Positions 1 to 5,190 of a stretch of DNA of 5,190 nt are shown here, piece after piece. The DNA lies in contig JAOABT010000038.1 in the NCBI GenBank assembly GCA_026418215.1, positions 1 to 5,190 on the forward strand, in the 5' to 3' direction. Origin of the DNA: Clostridia bacterium. Lineage in GTDB: Bacteria > Bacillota > Clostridia > DSM-8532. Numbering within the stretch: the stretch's first letter is position 1; the number at the start of each line of letters is the position of its first letter. The notes under the pieces are model-generated. The model was not told where the DNA came from, ran no database searches, and saw nothing but the letters and a program-made list of their open reading frames with translations. Both the position numbers and the translations under genes were made by a program.

Positions 1-1
1 A

Positions 2-751
2 GGAACAGTCCTTCAAAAGAAGGGGCTCAGGTGGATCAACTGGAAAAAGGCTCATAAGCATGGCTATCTCAGATATTTCGGCACCTGGCTCTCGGGCATT
101 ATTCTGTCCTACTTTTTGTCAGCTATACCTCTCAGCATGGCCTCCAAGGTGCTGCCGCCCCATGTCGTCACAGCCATGTCGGGCTGGGGTATCGTCGTCA
201 TTATTTTCCTGTCGTTTTTCTTTCTGAAGGAGCGGGTTTACCCCTCGGACATCGTCTATTCAATTGTCATTGTAGGCTGCACGCTGGCCATCGGCCTTCT
301 GACAAAGCCTGCTTATGTACTCCATATCAACAGGCCTATGCTGAACATTCTTTTCGTGGTTCCATTTGGGCTGCTTGTCCCCTTGGTATTCAAGGCCATG
401 AAGCCCAAGGTAAAGGCAGCGCTCCTGGCATGCTTTTCGGGCTGCATGGGCGGTATTGCCATCGTGTTTTTCAATATCATGGTCAGGGACTATTTTTCCA
501 AGGGCTTTGCAGGCATTCCAAAGGATATTCTGGCGCTTTATCTGCTATCCGCTGTAGCTGGGGCCATCGCGGAGCAGGGGTCCTACAAAATCGGCACCAT
601 GACGGTGGTTGCATCCATTCGGCTAGGCCTCTTCATTATCTATCCGGTTATTTGCTCTGCGCTTCTGTTTCAATCACGCGTTGACGAAATTCAAGTCCTC
701 TGCATTGCGCTCATCATTCTGTCATGCTACAAGATATTCAAAAAAAGATAG
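2..751 (+). CDS. DMT-superfamily (NIPA-like) multi-helix membrane transporter, 5' end cut by window
   Basis: The reading frame is open from base 2, so the N-terminus lies outside the window. The TTG at 116 falls in the middle of a helix and is not the real start. The visible 249 residues begin GTVLQKKGLR, which resembles the end of helix 1 in NIPA-like/DMT proteins; probably only some 15-25 residues are missing. Further hydrophobic segments lie near visible residues 29-50, 54-75, 83-101, 113-131, 138-160, 175-198, 200-222 and 228-244. The LKERVYPSD stretch (75-83) is like the 'ExxxxxD/G' loop before a helix in EamA/DMT proteins, and the protein ends in a short basic tail (YKIFKKR). Known NIPA proteins move Mg2+ and other DMT members export metabolites or drugs, so the substrate here is unknown. 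No terminator is visible before the next gene, so some read-through is possible. Membrane transporter: confident. NIPA-like subgroup: moderate. Confidence 0.72.
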   Translation, partial: GTVLQKKGLRWINWKKAHKHGYLRYFGTWLSGIILSYFLSAIPLSMASKVLPPHVVTAMSGWGIVVIIFLSFFFLKERVYPSDIVYSIVIVGCTLAIGLLTKPAYVLHINRPMLNILFVVPFGLLVPLVFKAMKPKVKAALLACFSGCMGGIAIVFFNIMVRDYFSKGFAGIPKDILALYLLSAVAGAIAEQGSYKIGTMTVVASIRLGLFIIYPVICSALLFQSRVDEIQVLCIALIILSCYKIFKKR

Positions 752-755
752 TGCC

Positions 756-784
756 ACTTGTGAAAACAACCCATTCACTATAAG
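756..784 (+). promoter_or_regulatory. Weak candidate promoter for the PadR gene
   Basis: A TATAAG -10-like hexamer lies at 779-784. A TTGTGA at 758-763 could act as -35, but its spacer is only 15 bases; the 17-base alternative (ACTTGT, 756-761) matches poorly. It sits in the only gap between the transporter and the PadR gene, where an autoregulated promoter would be expected. GTGAAAA (760-766) and TTTTCAC (804-810) form a perfect 7-base inverted repeat around it. Confidence 0.3.
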
Positions 785-827
785 ATGGAAATGATCAAAG
801 ACTTTTTCACGAAATGGGGTTTTATCA

Positions 828-1145
828 TTGGATGCCCAAATGAAAAAGGGGCTGTTGGATGTCTGCGTCCTTTTTGTTCTCAGAAACGAGGATGCATACG
901 GCTACAAGCTGACCCAGGAAATCACCCATCTTCTGGAGGTATCGGAATCAGCGCTTTATCCGGTTTTGCGCCGCCTTGAGAGCCAGGGGCTTCTGGAAAC
1001 ATATACCGAGGAATTCTCAGGACGCCTCCGAAAATACTACCGCATCACCGGAGCCGGCAAGCTGCGTCTGAAGGAATATATCCATGAGCTTAAGGACCTT
1101 AAGAGAGTTTTAGATGCCATAACAGGAGGAGATGCCAATGAATAA
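828..1145 (+). CDS. PadR-family transcriptional regulator (short form)
   Basis: A 105-residue winged-helix protein of the PadR family, whose members are usually dimeric repressors of a neighbouring membrane-protein or transporter gene. Visible family features are the N-terminal MDAQxKKGLLDVCVL (1-15), the YGYKL motif (24-28), the recognition-helix region with LYPVLRRLESQGLL (43-56), and the wing with RKYYRIT followed by G (69-76). The rest is a short helix to about residue 98. The small size fits the group lacking the long C-terminal dimerisation domain. The start is TTG at 828, chosen because MDAQ is the usual family N-terminus; a GGGG at 816-819 is a modest ribosome-binding site 8 bases upstream. 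ATG at 840 is the alternative and would lose MDAQ. The stop overlaps the start of the HAAS/DUF4097 gene by 8 bases, so the two are co-translated and this regulator probably controls its own two-gene unit. The inducing signal is unknown. Confidence 0.9.
   Translation: MDAQMKKGLLDVCVLFVLRNEDAYGYKLTQEITHLLEVSESALYPVLRRLESQGLLETYTEEFSGRLRKYYRITGAGKLRLKEYIHELKDLKRVLDAITGGDANE
1124..1129 (+). promoter_or_regulatory. Ribosome-binding site deciding the start of the HAAS/DUF4097 gene
   Basis: AGGAGG lies inside the last codons of the PadR gene. It is only 2 bases from the ATG at 1132 but 8 bases from the ATG at 1138. The spacing therefore favours 1138 (MNNRISEYLK) as the true start and makes the PadR stop and the downstream start overlap, which is typical of translational coupling. 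Confidence 0.85.
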
Positions 1146-2421
1146 CAGGATTTCTGAGTATCTCAAAAGCTTGGGGGACAGATTGTCAGATCTTCCGGAG
1201 GATGAGAAAAGCAATATACTTAACTATTACGAAGAATATCTTTATGATGCAAGTGATTCGGGCAAGGACCTTGACGAGGTGATAAACGGCCTGGGCAGTG
1301 CCGAAGAAGTAGCGTCAATGGTAAACGCCGAATTCCAGCTTCAGGATGCCCGTAAAAACCCCAGTGTGAAAAGCTTTAACAAGGCTATGACCCATGTTTT
1401 CCGTGGTGTGGCCACACCCATGGGATATTTCTTGAGAGGAATCTTTCTAATTGTCGGCTACGCCTTGATTGTCACCGTCATGCTCGGGGCTTTAACTGCC
1501 TTTATCAGTGCTTTGGCCTTCCCTGCGATGATGCTTTTTGAGGCTGTTACGTTAAGAACCTCCTTTATTGCCGAGTTTATCGGAAGCATCGGCGCCGCTT
1601 TGTTGATCTTTGGGATATTTAGCCTCGCAGGTCTTGGGCTTTTCGCCTTGGGCAGGACTTTGGTCCAAACAGCGGCTGGAATGCTCAGCTGGATGCTTCA
1701 TAGAAACAAAAATAAAGAGAGCTACACAGAACAGGCGTCCTCTAAAAAGGTGTCAAAGCAGCTTGAAAAAAAGCTTTATGCTGTAGCGTTGGCTGGTCTG
1801 GCCGCAGGTCTTGTGCTGTTTTTTGCATCAGGCCTGCCCGTTAAATATTTCGTCATTTTCAACAGCATGAAACCGGATAATGTTCAGACCGTTTCCAAGA
1901 CCTACGATATAGGAGAGGTCACGAAAATATCTGTATTGACCGCCCAATCCTGTATCAGGGTGGTTCCTTCAGACGATGGGAAGCTTCGCGTCACCTATGA
2001 GCAGCCTGACTGGCTTCAGGGTGAGCTGCACGTTACAGACGGGGTGCTGGAGTTTAAAGAGACCAGTAATGGACGCCTTCCGCTGTTTGATATTGCAACA
2101 CTTCATGAAAGTCGCACGCAAGTGACCCTCTATATCCCTAAAAACTACGATCCTGAGCTGATTACCCTTGAATCCAAGGGCGGCATTATCTCAATTGACA
2201 ATGTTGCTGCCAACATCAACGCGAAAACCTATACGGGAGAGATTACGCTTCATGAGGATATCCCCATCCATATAGCCGCCTCGACCGAGGTGGGGGCCAT
2301 CGAGGTTGGAGGGCGTCCGGCCGGAGAAAGGAATGCCCGGGGGATAAGCTTTGCGCTTGGGGCGGATACCTTAAAGCATATCGTTTTAACGACCTCGAGG
2401 GGCCAGATTGTCATCCGGTGA
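1138..2421 (+). CDS. HAAS (DUF1700)–transmembrane–DUF4097 protein, PadR-linked
   Basis: A 427-residue membrane protein in three parts. Residues 1 to about 72 form a charged helical domain (ISEYLKSLGDRLSDLP, then YYEEYLYDA, then the INGLGSAEEVAS turn) typical of HAAS/DUF1700, a signalling domain commonly encoded next to PadR regulators. Residues about 99-125 and 143-175 are long hydrophobic segments, followed by a basic linker (189-212) and a further membrane helix at about 213-232. Residues about 245-427 are rich in beta strands with repeated short motifs (ITLESKGGIISIDNV, AKTYTGEITL, ASTEVGAIEVGG), matching the DUF4097 beta-helix-like domain. Three helices would put the HAAS domain and DUF4097 on opposite membrane faces, with HAAS presumably cytoplasmic; this topology is inferred. 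HAAS may talk to the PadR protein while DUF4097 senses or binds something at the envelope, but no function is established. The 1132 ATG would add two residues and is poorly spaced from the ribosome-binding site. No clear terminator follows. Confidence 0.85.
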   Translation: MNNRISEYLKSLGDRLSDLPEDEKSNILNYYEEYLYDASDSGKDLDEVINGLGSAEEVASMVNAEFQLQDARKNPSVKSFNKAMTHVFRGVATPMGYFLRGIFLIVGYALIVTVMLGALTAFISALAFPAMMLFEAVTLRTSFIAEFIGSIGAALLIFGIFSLAGLGLFALGRTLVQTAAGMLSWMLHRNKNKESYTEQASSKKVSKQLEKKLYAVALAGLAAGLVLFFASGLPVKYFVIFNSMKPDNVQTVSKTYDIGEVTKISVLTAQSCIRVVPSDDGKLRVTYEQPDWLQGELHVTDGVLEFKETSNGRLPLFDIATLHESRTQVTLYIPKNYDPELITLESKGGIISIDNVAANINAKTYTGEITLHEDIPIHIAASTEVGAIEVGGRPAGERNARGISFALGADTLKHIVLTTSRGQIVIR

Positions 2422-2459
2422 CCGTCTGCCTTGGTGATATTCTCCAAAGTTCAAATCTA

Positions 2460-2471
2460 AGGGTGCACCCT
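2460..2471. repeat. 12-base perfect palindrome downstream of the HAAS/DUF4097 gene
   Basis: AGGGTGCACCCT reads the same on both strands. As RNA it could form only a 4-base stem with a 4-base loop, and no T-run follows, so it is not a convincing terminator. It could equally be a dimeric-protein binding site or chance. Confidence 0.45.
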
Positions 2472-2492
2472 CATAAAGAGGGGTTCTCCTAA

Positions 2493-2509
2493 TGTTAAAT
2501 TTCTGTTAA
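2493..2509 (-). promoter_or_regulatory. Upstream pair of PhoP-box-like hexamers
   Basis: TGTTAA occurs at 2493-2498 and again at 2504-2509, exactly 11 bases apart. On the minus strand both read TTAACA, matching the Gram-positive PhoP-box unit TT(A/C/T)A(C/T)A, which is found as direct repeats with 5-base gaps. The pair lies about 60-80 bases upstream of the predicted start site of the phosphate transporter operon. Binding by a PhoP-type regulator is inferred from sequence and context only. Confidence 0.5.
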
Positions 2510-2556
2510 CTTCCTTATTTCACCAGTTCCTTGCCTTTTATTGTCGAATCAGGGTG

Positions 2557-2565
2557 TGCTATAAT
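2557..2565 (+). promoter_or_regulatory. Extended -10 promoter of the pit–DUF47 operon
   Basis: TGCTATAAT contains a perfect TATAAT (2560-2565) preceded by TG one base upstream, an extended -10 element. At a 17-base spacer the -35 position (2537-2542, TTTATT) matches only weakly, as is common for extended -10 promoters. Transcription would start near 2572, giving a leader of about 58 bases before the ATG at 2630. Confidence 0.65.
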
Positions 2566-2592
2566 GTTAACTGCTTGTTAAAGTTAAGTTAA
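2565..2592 (-). promoter_or_regulatory. PhoP-box-like repeats overlapping the pit promoter
   Basis: TGTTAA lies at 2565-2570 and 2576-2581, with a one-mismatch copy AGTTAA at 2587-2592, all at an 11-base pitch. Read on the minus strand the first two are exact TTAACA units. The array begins on the last base of the -10 hexamer and covers the predicted start site. A bound regulator would therefore block RNA polymerase, pointing to repression rather than activation. Extra GTTAA units at 2583-2587 and 2588-2592 make the third box less certain. Confidence 0.5.
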
Positions 2593-2629
2593 GCCCAATC
2601 AGACTCAGGACAATCGAAAGGGGAAGGCT

Positions 2630-3625
2630 ATGTTTGCACTCATCATCGTATTAGTGCTGGTATGTGCTTCGGTTTTTGTAAATGGCTGGACCGACGCGCC
2701 CAATGCGATTGCAACCGTTGTTTCAACACGAGTCTTAAATCCCAAGGCAGCAGTTATATTGGCAACAGTATTCAATCTGGCAGGCGTTTTGCTTATGGGT
2801 ACAGCAGTTGCCAACACAACAGCTAAAATCGTCACAATCGGCACAGGGCAGCAAGCCCTGATCACCCTGGCCGCCGCTCAGCTGTCCATCGTCATTTGGG
2901 CAGTGGGTGCCTGGAAATTCGGCATTCCCACAAGCGAGAGCCATGCGCTTATCGCAGGGCTCATGGGTGCGGGCATTTCCTTCAGGGGTTTGAGTGCATT
3001 CAACTGGAATGAATTCAAAAAGGTTCTGATCGGTCTTGCCATTTCCTCCATTGTCGGATTCATTGCAGGCTTCCTTGCCACAAAGGGTGTTTCAGCAGCT
3101 TTTAAAAGGGTTAATCGCCGCAAAGCCAACACCTTTTTTTCGTGGGGACAGATGGCGTCAGCCTCTTTAATGGCCTTTAACCATGGTGCCCAGGATGGAC
3201 AAAAGTTTATGGGTGTTTTTGCGCTGGCGCTTGTGGTCGGGGGTGTTTTTCCCAACACAGGCAGTCTTGTCATTCCCATATGGGTAATGCTTTTATGCTC
3301 GGGGATTATGGCTGTCGGAACCTCCATTGGAGGCTATAAAATCATAAAAACTATGGGAATGGACATGGTTAAGCTCGAAAAATACCAGGGCTTTGCATCC
3401 GAAATCGGTGCTTCGGCCTGTATGATGGGTGCTACCATGCTGGGTATCCCCTTGAGCACCACCAATACAAAGGGTACGGCCATTATGGGTGCGGGAGCGG
3501 CCAGGCGGATCTCAAATGTGAACTGGAGCATTGTGTCTGAAATGCTTGTAGCCTGGATACTGACCTTTCCGGCTTGTACAGTGCTTGGTTATGTCATGGC
3601 CAAGCTGTTTGCGTTAATATTCTAA
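2630..3625 (+). CDS. pit: PiT-family inorganic phosphate transporter
   Basis: A 331-residue integral membrane permease for inorganic phosphate (or a metal-phosphate complex), driven by H+ or Na+ in characterised PiT proteins. Both inverted PHO4 family repeats are present. The first has GWTDAPNAIATVVSTRVL (19-36), corresponding to the GxxDxxNAxATxxSTR signature, then PTSESHALIAGLMGAG (100-115). The second has AFNHGAQDGQKFMG (182-195), GTSIGGYKIIKTMG (230-243) and IPLSTTNTKGTAIMGAGAAR (273-292). Hydrophobic helices fill the rest, with a basic loop at about 158-166 and a soluble loop around 240-258. The length is at the compact end for bacterial PiT. Two signature positions differ from the common forms: HGAQD for HGAND, and STTNT for STTHT. 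The start ATG has AGGGG 6 bases upstream. The DUF47 gene follows after 16 bases, a classic pairing. The promoter carries PhoP-box-like repeats. Family assignment is secure; the coupling ion is not known. Confidence 0.95.
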   Translation: MFALIIVLVLVCASVFVNGWTDAPNAIATVVSTRVLNPKAAVILATVFNLAGVLLMGTAVANTTAKIVTIGTGQQALITLAAAQLSIVIWAVGAWKFGIPTSESHALIAGLMGAGISFRGLSAFNWNEFKKVLIGLAISSIVGFIAGFLATKGVSAAFKRVNRRKANTFFSWGQMASASLMAFNHGAQDGQKFMGVFALALVVGGVFPNTGSLVIPIWVMLLCSGIMAVGTSIGGYKIIKTMGMDMVKLEKYQGFASEIGASACMMGATMLGIPLSTTNTKGTAIMGAGAARRISNVNWSIVSEMLVAWILTFPACTVLGYVMAKLFALIF

Positions 3626-3641
3626 AAGGAGGCCTAGATAC

Positions 3642-4268
3642 ATGGGATTTTTTACAAAAAATGAAGCCAATTTCTTTGATTTGTTTGAAACCTCCATATC
3701 CTATTCCAGCCGTGCTGCATCTTCTTTGAAGAAGGCTTTTGAGGATGGTGTCATTGATTTTAAGGAAATCAAGAACCTCAAGGATATCGAGCATGAGGCC
3801 GATTCGCATGTCCACAGGTGTCTCAAGCTTATCGAGGAAGCCTTTATCACCCCCATTGACAGATCAGATATTGTTGAAATTGTAAAAGAAATCGAAAACA
3901 TCACAGATAACATCGATTCCATAGCCAATCACACGTATATGATGTGCGTCAAAGAGGTCAATGAGCCTGCCCGTTTCCTTCTGGACCTTGTGGTTCAGGC
4001 CTGTACCAAGCTCGAGGAGCTGTTTAAAATCCTCAAAAATTACAAAAAGAGCTTCAAGGAGATAGACGAGCTTATTATCGAGATCAACAGAATTGAAGAG
4101 GAGGGCGATAAGACTTATCTGAATGCCATGAGAAACCTCTTCGAGTTTGAGACCGATGCCAAGAAGATTATTATCTACAAGCTTCTTTATGAGAAGCTCG
4201 AAAACGCCCTTGACAAGTGTGAGGACGTGGCTGATATCGTTCAGAAAATAATTATTTCGAGCACCTGA
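3642..4268 (+). CDS. PhoU-like DUF47 family protein, PiT partner
   Basis: A 208-residue, almost entirely helical soluble protein of the DUF47/PhoU-like family (the TIGR00153 type). It starts with the family-typical MGFFTKNEANFFDLFE. Acidic PhoU-type clusters that in the family bind metals are visible: IEHEAD (49-54), EIENITDNID (83-92), RIEEEGDK (150-157) and EKLENALDKCEDVAD (184-198), plus the TPIDRSDI loop (70-77). The length is normal and no domain is missing. An AAAGGAGG ribosome-binding site (3625-3632) lies 9 bases before the ATG, and the gene begins 16 bases after the pit stop, so the two share one transcript. Genes of this family next to pit are thought to regulate or assist the low-affinity transporter; a direct role here is inferred from context. 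An intrinsic terminator follows 14 bases after the stop codon. Confidence 0.93.
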   Translation: MGFFTKNEANFFDLFETSISYSSRAASSLKKAFEDGVIDFKEIKNLKDIEHEADSHVHRCLKLIEEAFITPIDRSDIVEIVKEIENITDNIDSIANHTYMMCVKEVNEPARFLLDLVVQACTKLEELFKILKNYKKSFKEIDELIIEINRIEEEGDKTYLNAMRNLFEFETDAKKIIIYKLLYEKLENALDKCEDVADIVQKIIISST

Positions 4269-4282
4269 TTAAAAGCGCAAAT

Positions 4283-4314
4283 AAGCTCGGACAAACAGTC
4301 CGGGCTTTTGTTTT
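4283..4314 (+). terminator. Rho-independent terminator of the pit–DUF47 operon
   Basis: AAGCTCGGAC (4283-4292) pairs with GTCCGGGCTT (4298-4307) as a 10-base stem with one G-T wobble and an AAACA loop. It is followed by a T-rich tail (TTTTGTTTT, 4306-4314). It closes the transcription unit before the separate glycosyltransferase promoter. Confidence 0.92.
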
Positions 4315-4329
4315 AGTTGCATTATGTTT

Positions 4330-4347
4330 ACATTAGAAACATTAGAA
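4330..4347 (+). repeat. Perfect tandem duplication of a 9-base unit
   Basis: ACATTAGAA occurs twice head to tail (4330-4338 and 4339-4347), ending 14 bases before the -35 of the glycosyltransferase promoter. It is probably a slippage duplication; an upstream regulatory role is possible but unsupported. Confidence 0.75.
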
Positions 4348-4361
4348 AAGGGCTATGGTGG

Positions 4362-4390
4362 TTGAAAGAGGGAACAAGCTGAAATATAAT
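4362..4390 (+). promoter_or_regulatory. SigA-type promoter for the glycosyltransferase gene
   Basis: TTGAAA (4362-4367) and a perfect TATAAT (4385-4390) are separated by an ideal 17-base spacer. The start would be near 4397, giving a leader of about 48 bases before the ATG at 4445. With the terminator upstream, this makes the glycosyltransferase independent of the phosphate operon. No riboswitch-like structure fits in the short leader. Confidence 0.82.
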
Positions 4391-4444
4391 TACAGTAGTA
4401 AGAGAAATCGTTTGCTTTACTTTGAAGCTGCCGGAGGTTAAATT

Positions 4445-5190
4445 ATGAGTTTGGTCATAGGTCAATTCACAGAGTCCTTTCCCCCCATTATGGACGGCGT
4501 GGGCAATGTGGCAAAGAATTATACTTATTGGCTGAACAAGAAGTACGGCACGTGCTATGCCATTACTCCCGGGTTCCCCCGACATAAGGATAAAGAAGAG
4601 TTTACAGTATTGCGCTACGGCTCGCTGGGTGTTCCAACGCGTCCTCCTTATCGGACGGGCGTCCCGCAGCTTGACGGCATATTCATGAGAAAGCTTCGCG
4701 CCATCTCCTTTGACCTCGTACATACCCATACACCCTTCAGCTCGGGACGTGTGGCGTTAGAGCTGGCACGGAAAAGAGATGTTCCTATTATTGCCTCCTT
4801 CCATTCCAAATACTACGACGACTTCTTGGAATCCTTCAAGATTGAGACCGTGGCCAGGCTTTATTTGAACCGGGTCATGGACTTTTATAACAATGTGGAT
4901 TCAGTTTGGACGGTTAACAGCGGAACCGCCGACACCTTGAGGGAATATGGCTATAAGGGCGACATTGAAATTATCCCCAACGGCACCGAATACCTTCCCA
5001 GCGCCAACAAGGCCAAGGAATGCCAATTTGTCAACCATAAGCTTGGAATAGCCGGAGACGAACTGGTGCTCATCTATGTCGGGCAGATGGTATGGCAGAA
5101 AAACACACGAGCCCTGCTCGAGGCGCTTGCAGTACTCAAAAACAGAGGCCTGAAATTCCGCATGCTCATGGTGGGTCAGGGCTATGCCCT
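4445..5190 (+). CDS. GT4-type glycosyltransferase (GT-B fold), 3' end cut by window
   Basis: The frame is open from ATG 4445 to the window end (248 complete codons). GGAGG at 4433-4437 lies 7 bases before the start. The N-terminal acceptor-side Rossmann domain is complete: an opening strand with the glycine-rich loop (IGQFTESFPPIMDGVGNV, 5-22), DLVHTHTPFSSG (90-101), and ASFHSKYYDDF (117-127), all typical of GT4 enzymes that use nucleotide sugars. VWTVNSGTADTLREYG (154-169) and IEIIPNGTE (174-182) mark the inter-domain region. The donor domain begins at LVLIYVGQMVWQKNTRALLEAL (207-228), with the basic residue seen in the GR/K-type phosphate-contact loop supplied by QKN. The EX7E donor motif expected further on is outside the window. 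The opening MDGVG and HTHTPF patterns recall enzymes that glycosylate diacylglycerol or phosphatidylinositol, but the substrate cannot be read from this part. It is transcribed from its own promoter and is probably a membrane-associated envelope or lipid glycosyltransferase. Confidence 0.9.
   Translation, partial: MSLVIGQFTESFPPIMDGVGNVAKNYTYWLNKKYGTCYAITPGFPRHKDKEEFTVLRYGSLGVPTRPPYRTGVPQLDGIFMRKLRAISFDLVHTHTPFSSGRVALELARKRDVPIIASFHSKYYDDFLESFKIETVARLYLNRVMDFYNNVDSVWTVNSGTADTLREYGYKGDIEIIPNGTEYLPSANKAKECQFVNHKLGIAGDELVLIYVGQMVWQKNTRALLEALAVLKNRGLKFRMLMVGQGYA

Noticed and set aside
430..684. 84-residue + strand reading frame inside the transporter gene
   Set aside because: Out-of-frame shadow of a gene with clear membrane helices; its composition is not protein-like.
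785..979. 64-residue + strand reading frame with an ATG start overlapping the PadR start
   Set aside because: It runs in another frame through the PadR gene, its protein is rich in Gly, Cys and Pro with no domain pattern, and the PadR frame has clear family motifs.
2422..2490. Possible terminator after the HAAS/DUF4097 gene
   Set aside because: Only short stems are visible (TTGG/CCAA and the AGGGTGCACCCT palindrome) and none is followed by a T-run, so no intrinsic terminator can be supported.
2572..2629. Possible riboswitch in the pit leader
   Set aside because: The leader is only about 58 bases with no stable stem, and the repeats are better explained as DNA-binding sites.
2878..3327. 149-residue minus-strand reading frame opposite pit
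   Set aside because: An antisense shadow of the PiT gene, without a ribosome-binding site or recognisable motif.
4328..4729. 133-residue minus-strand reading frame opposite the glycosyltransferase start
   Set aside because: It crosses a well-formed + strand promoter, ribosome-binding site and GT4 coding region, and its own sequence shows no family features.

Overview
The gene content suggests a bacterium of the Firmicutes, most likely class Clostridia. Ribosome-binding sites are strong and AGGAGG-like, promoters are SigA-type, and the window carries a PadR–HAAS/DUF4097 membrane pair and a clostridial-looking PiT protein with GWTDAPN and HGAQD motifs. I cannot place it to genus. All genes lie on the + strand, and both window edges cut through a gene.

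Layout: (1) 2-751, the 3' part of a multi-helix membrane transporter of the DMT superfamily, closest in feel to NIPA-like proteins. (2) 828-2421, a two-gene unit of a short PadR-type repressor and a HAAS (DUF1700)–membrane–DUF4097 protein. The two genes overlap by 8 bases, with the Shine-Dalgarno site of the second inside the first. (3) 2422-2629, an intergenic region with an extended -10 promoter and four exact TGTTAA (TTAACA on the other strand) hexamers in two pairs, each pair at an 11-base pitch, resembling PhoP boxes. (4) 2630-4268, a PiT-family inorganic phosphate transporter followed 16 bases later by a PhoU-like DUF47 protein, ended by a strong intrinsic terminator at 4283-4314. (5) A well-formed SigA promoter at 4362-4390 driving a GT4-type glycosyltransferase (4445 to the window end, truncated).

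The clearest functional module is phosphate uptake: PiT would be the permease and the DUF47 protein its regulatory partner. The promoter repeats suggest, but do not prove, control by a PhoP-type regulator. They overlap and follow the -10, so repression during phosphate limitation is the more likely direction. The PadR/HAAS-DUF4097 pair looks like an autoregulated envelope-associated unit of unknown function. The glycosyltransferase is independently transcribed.

I found no mobile element, CRISPR array, tRNA or rRNA, and no convincing evidence of an entirely undescribed system. The phosphate promoter architecture is the most interesting item.
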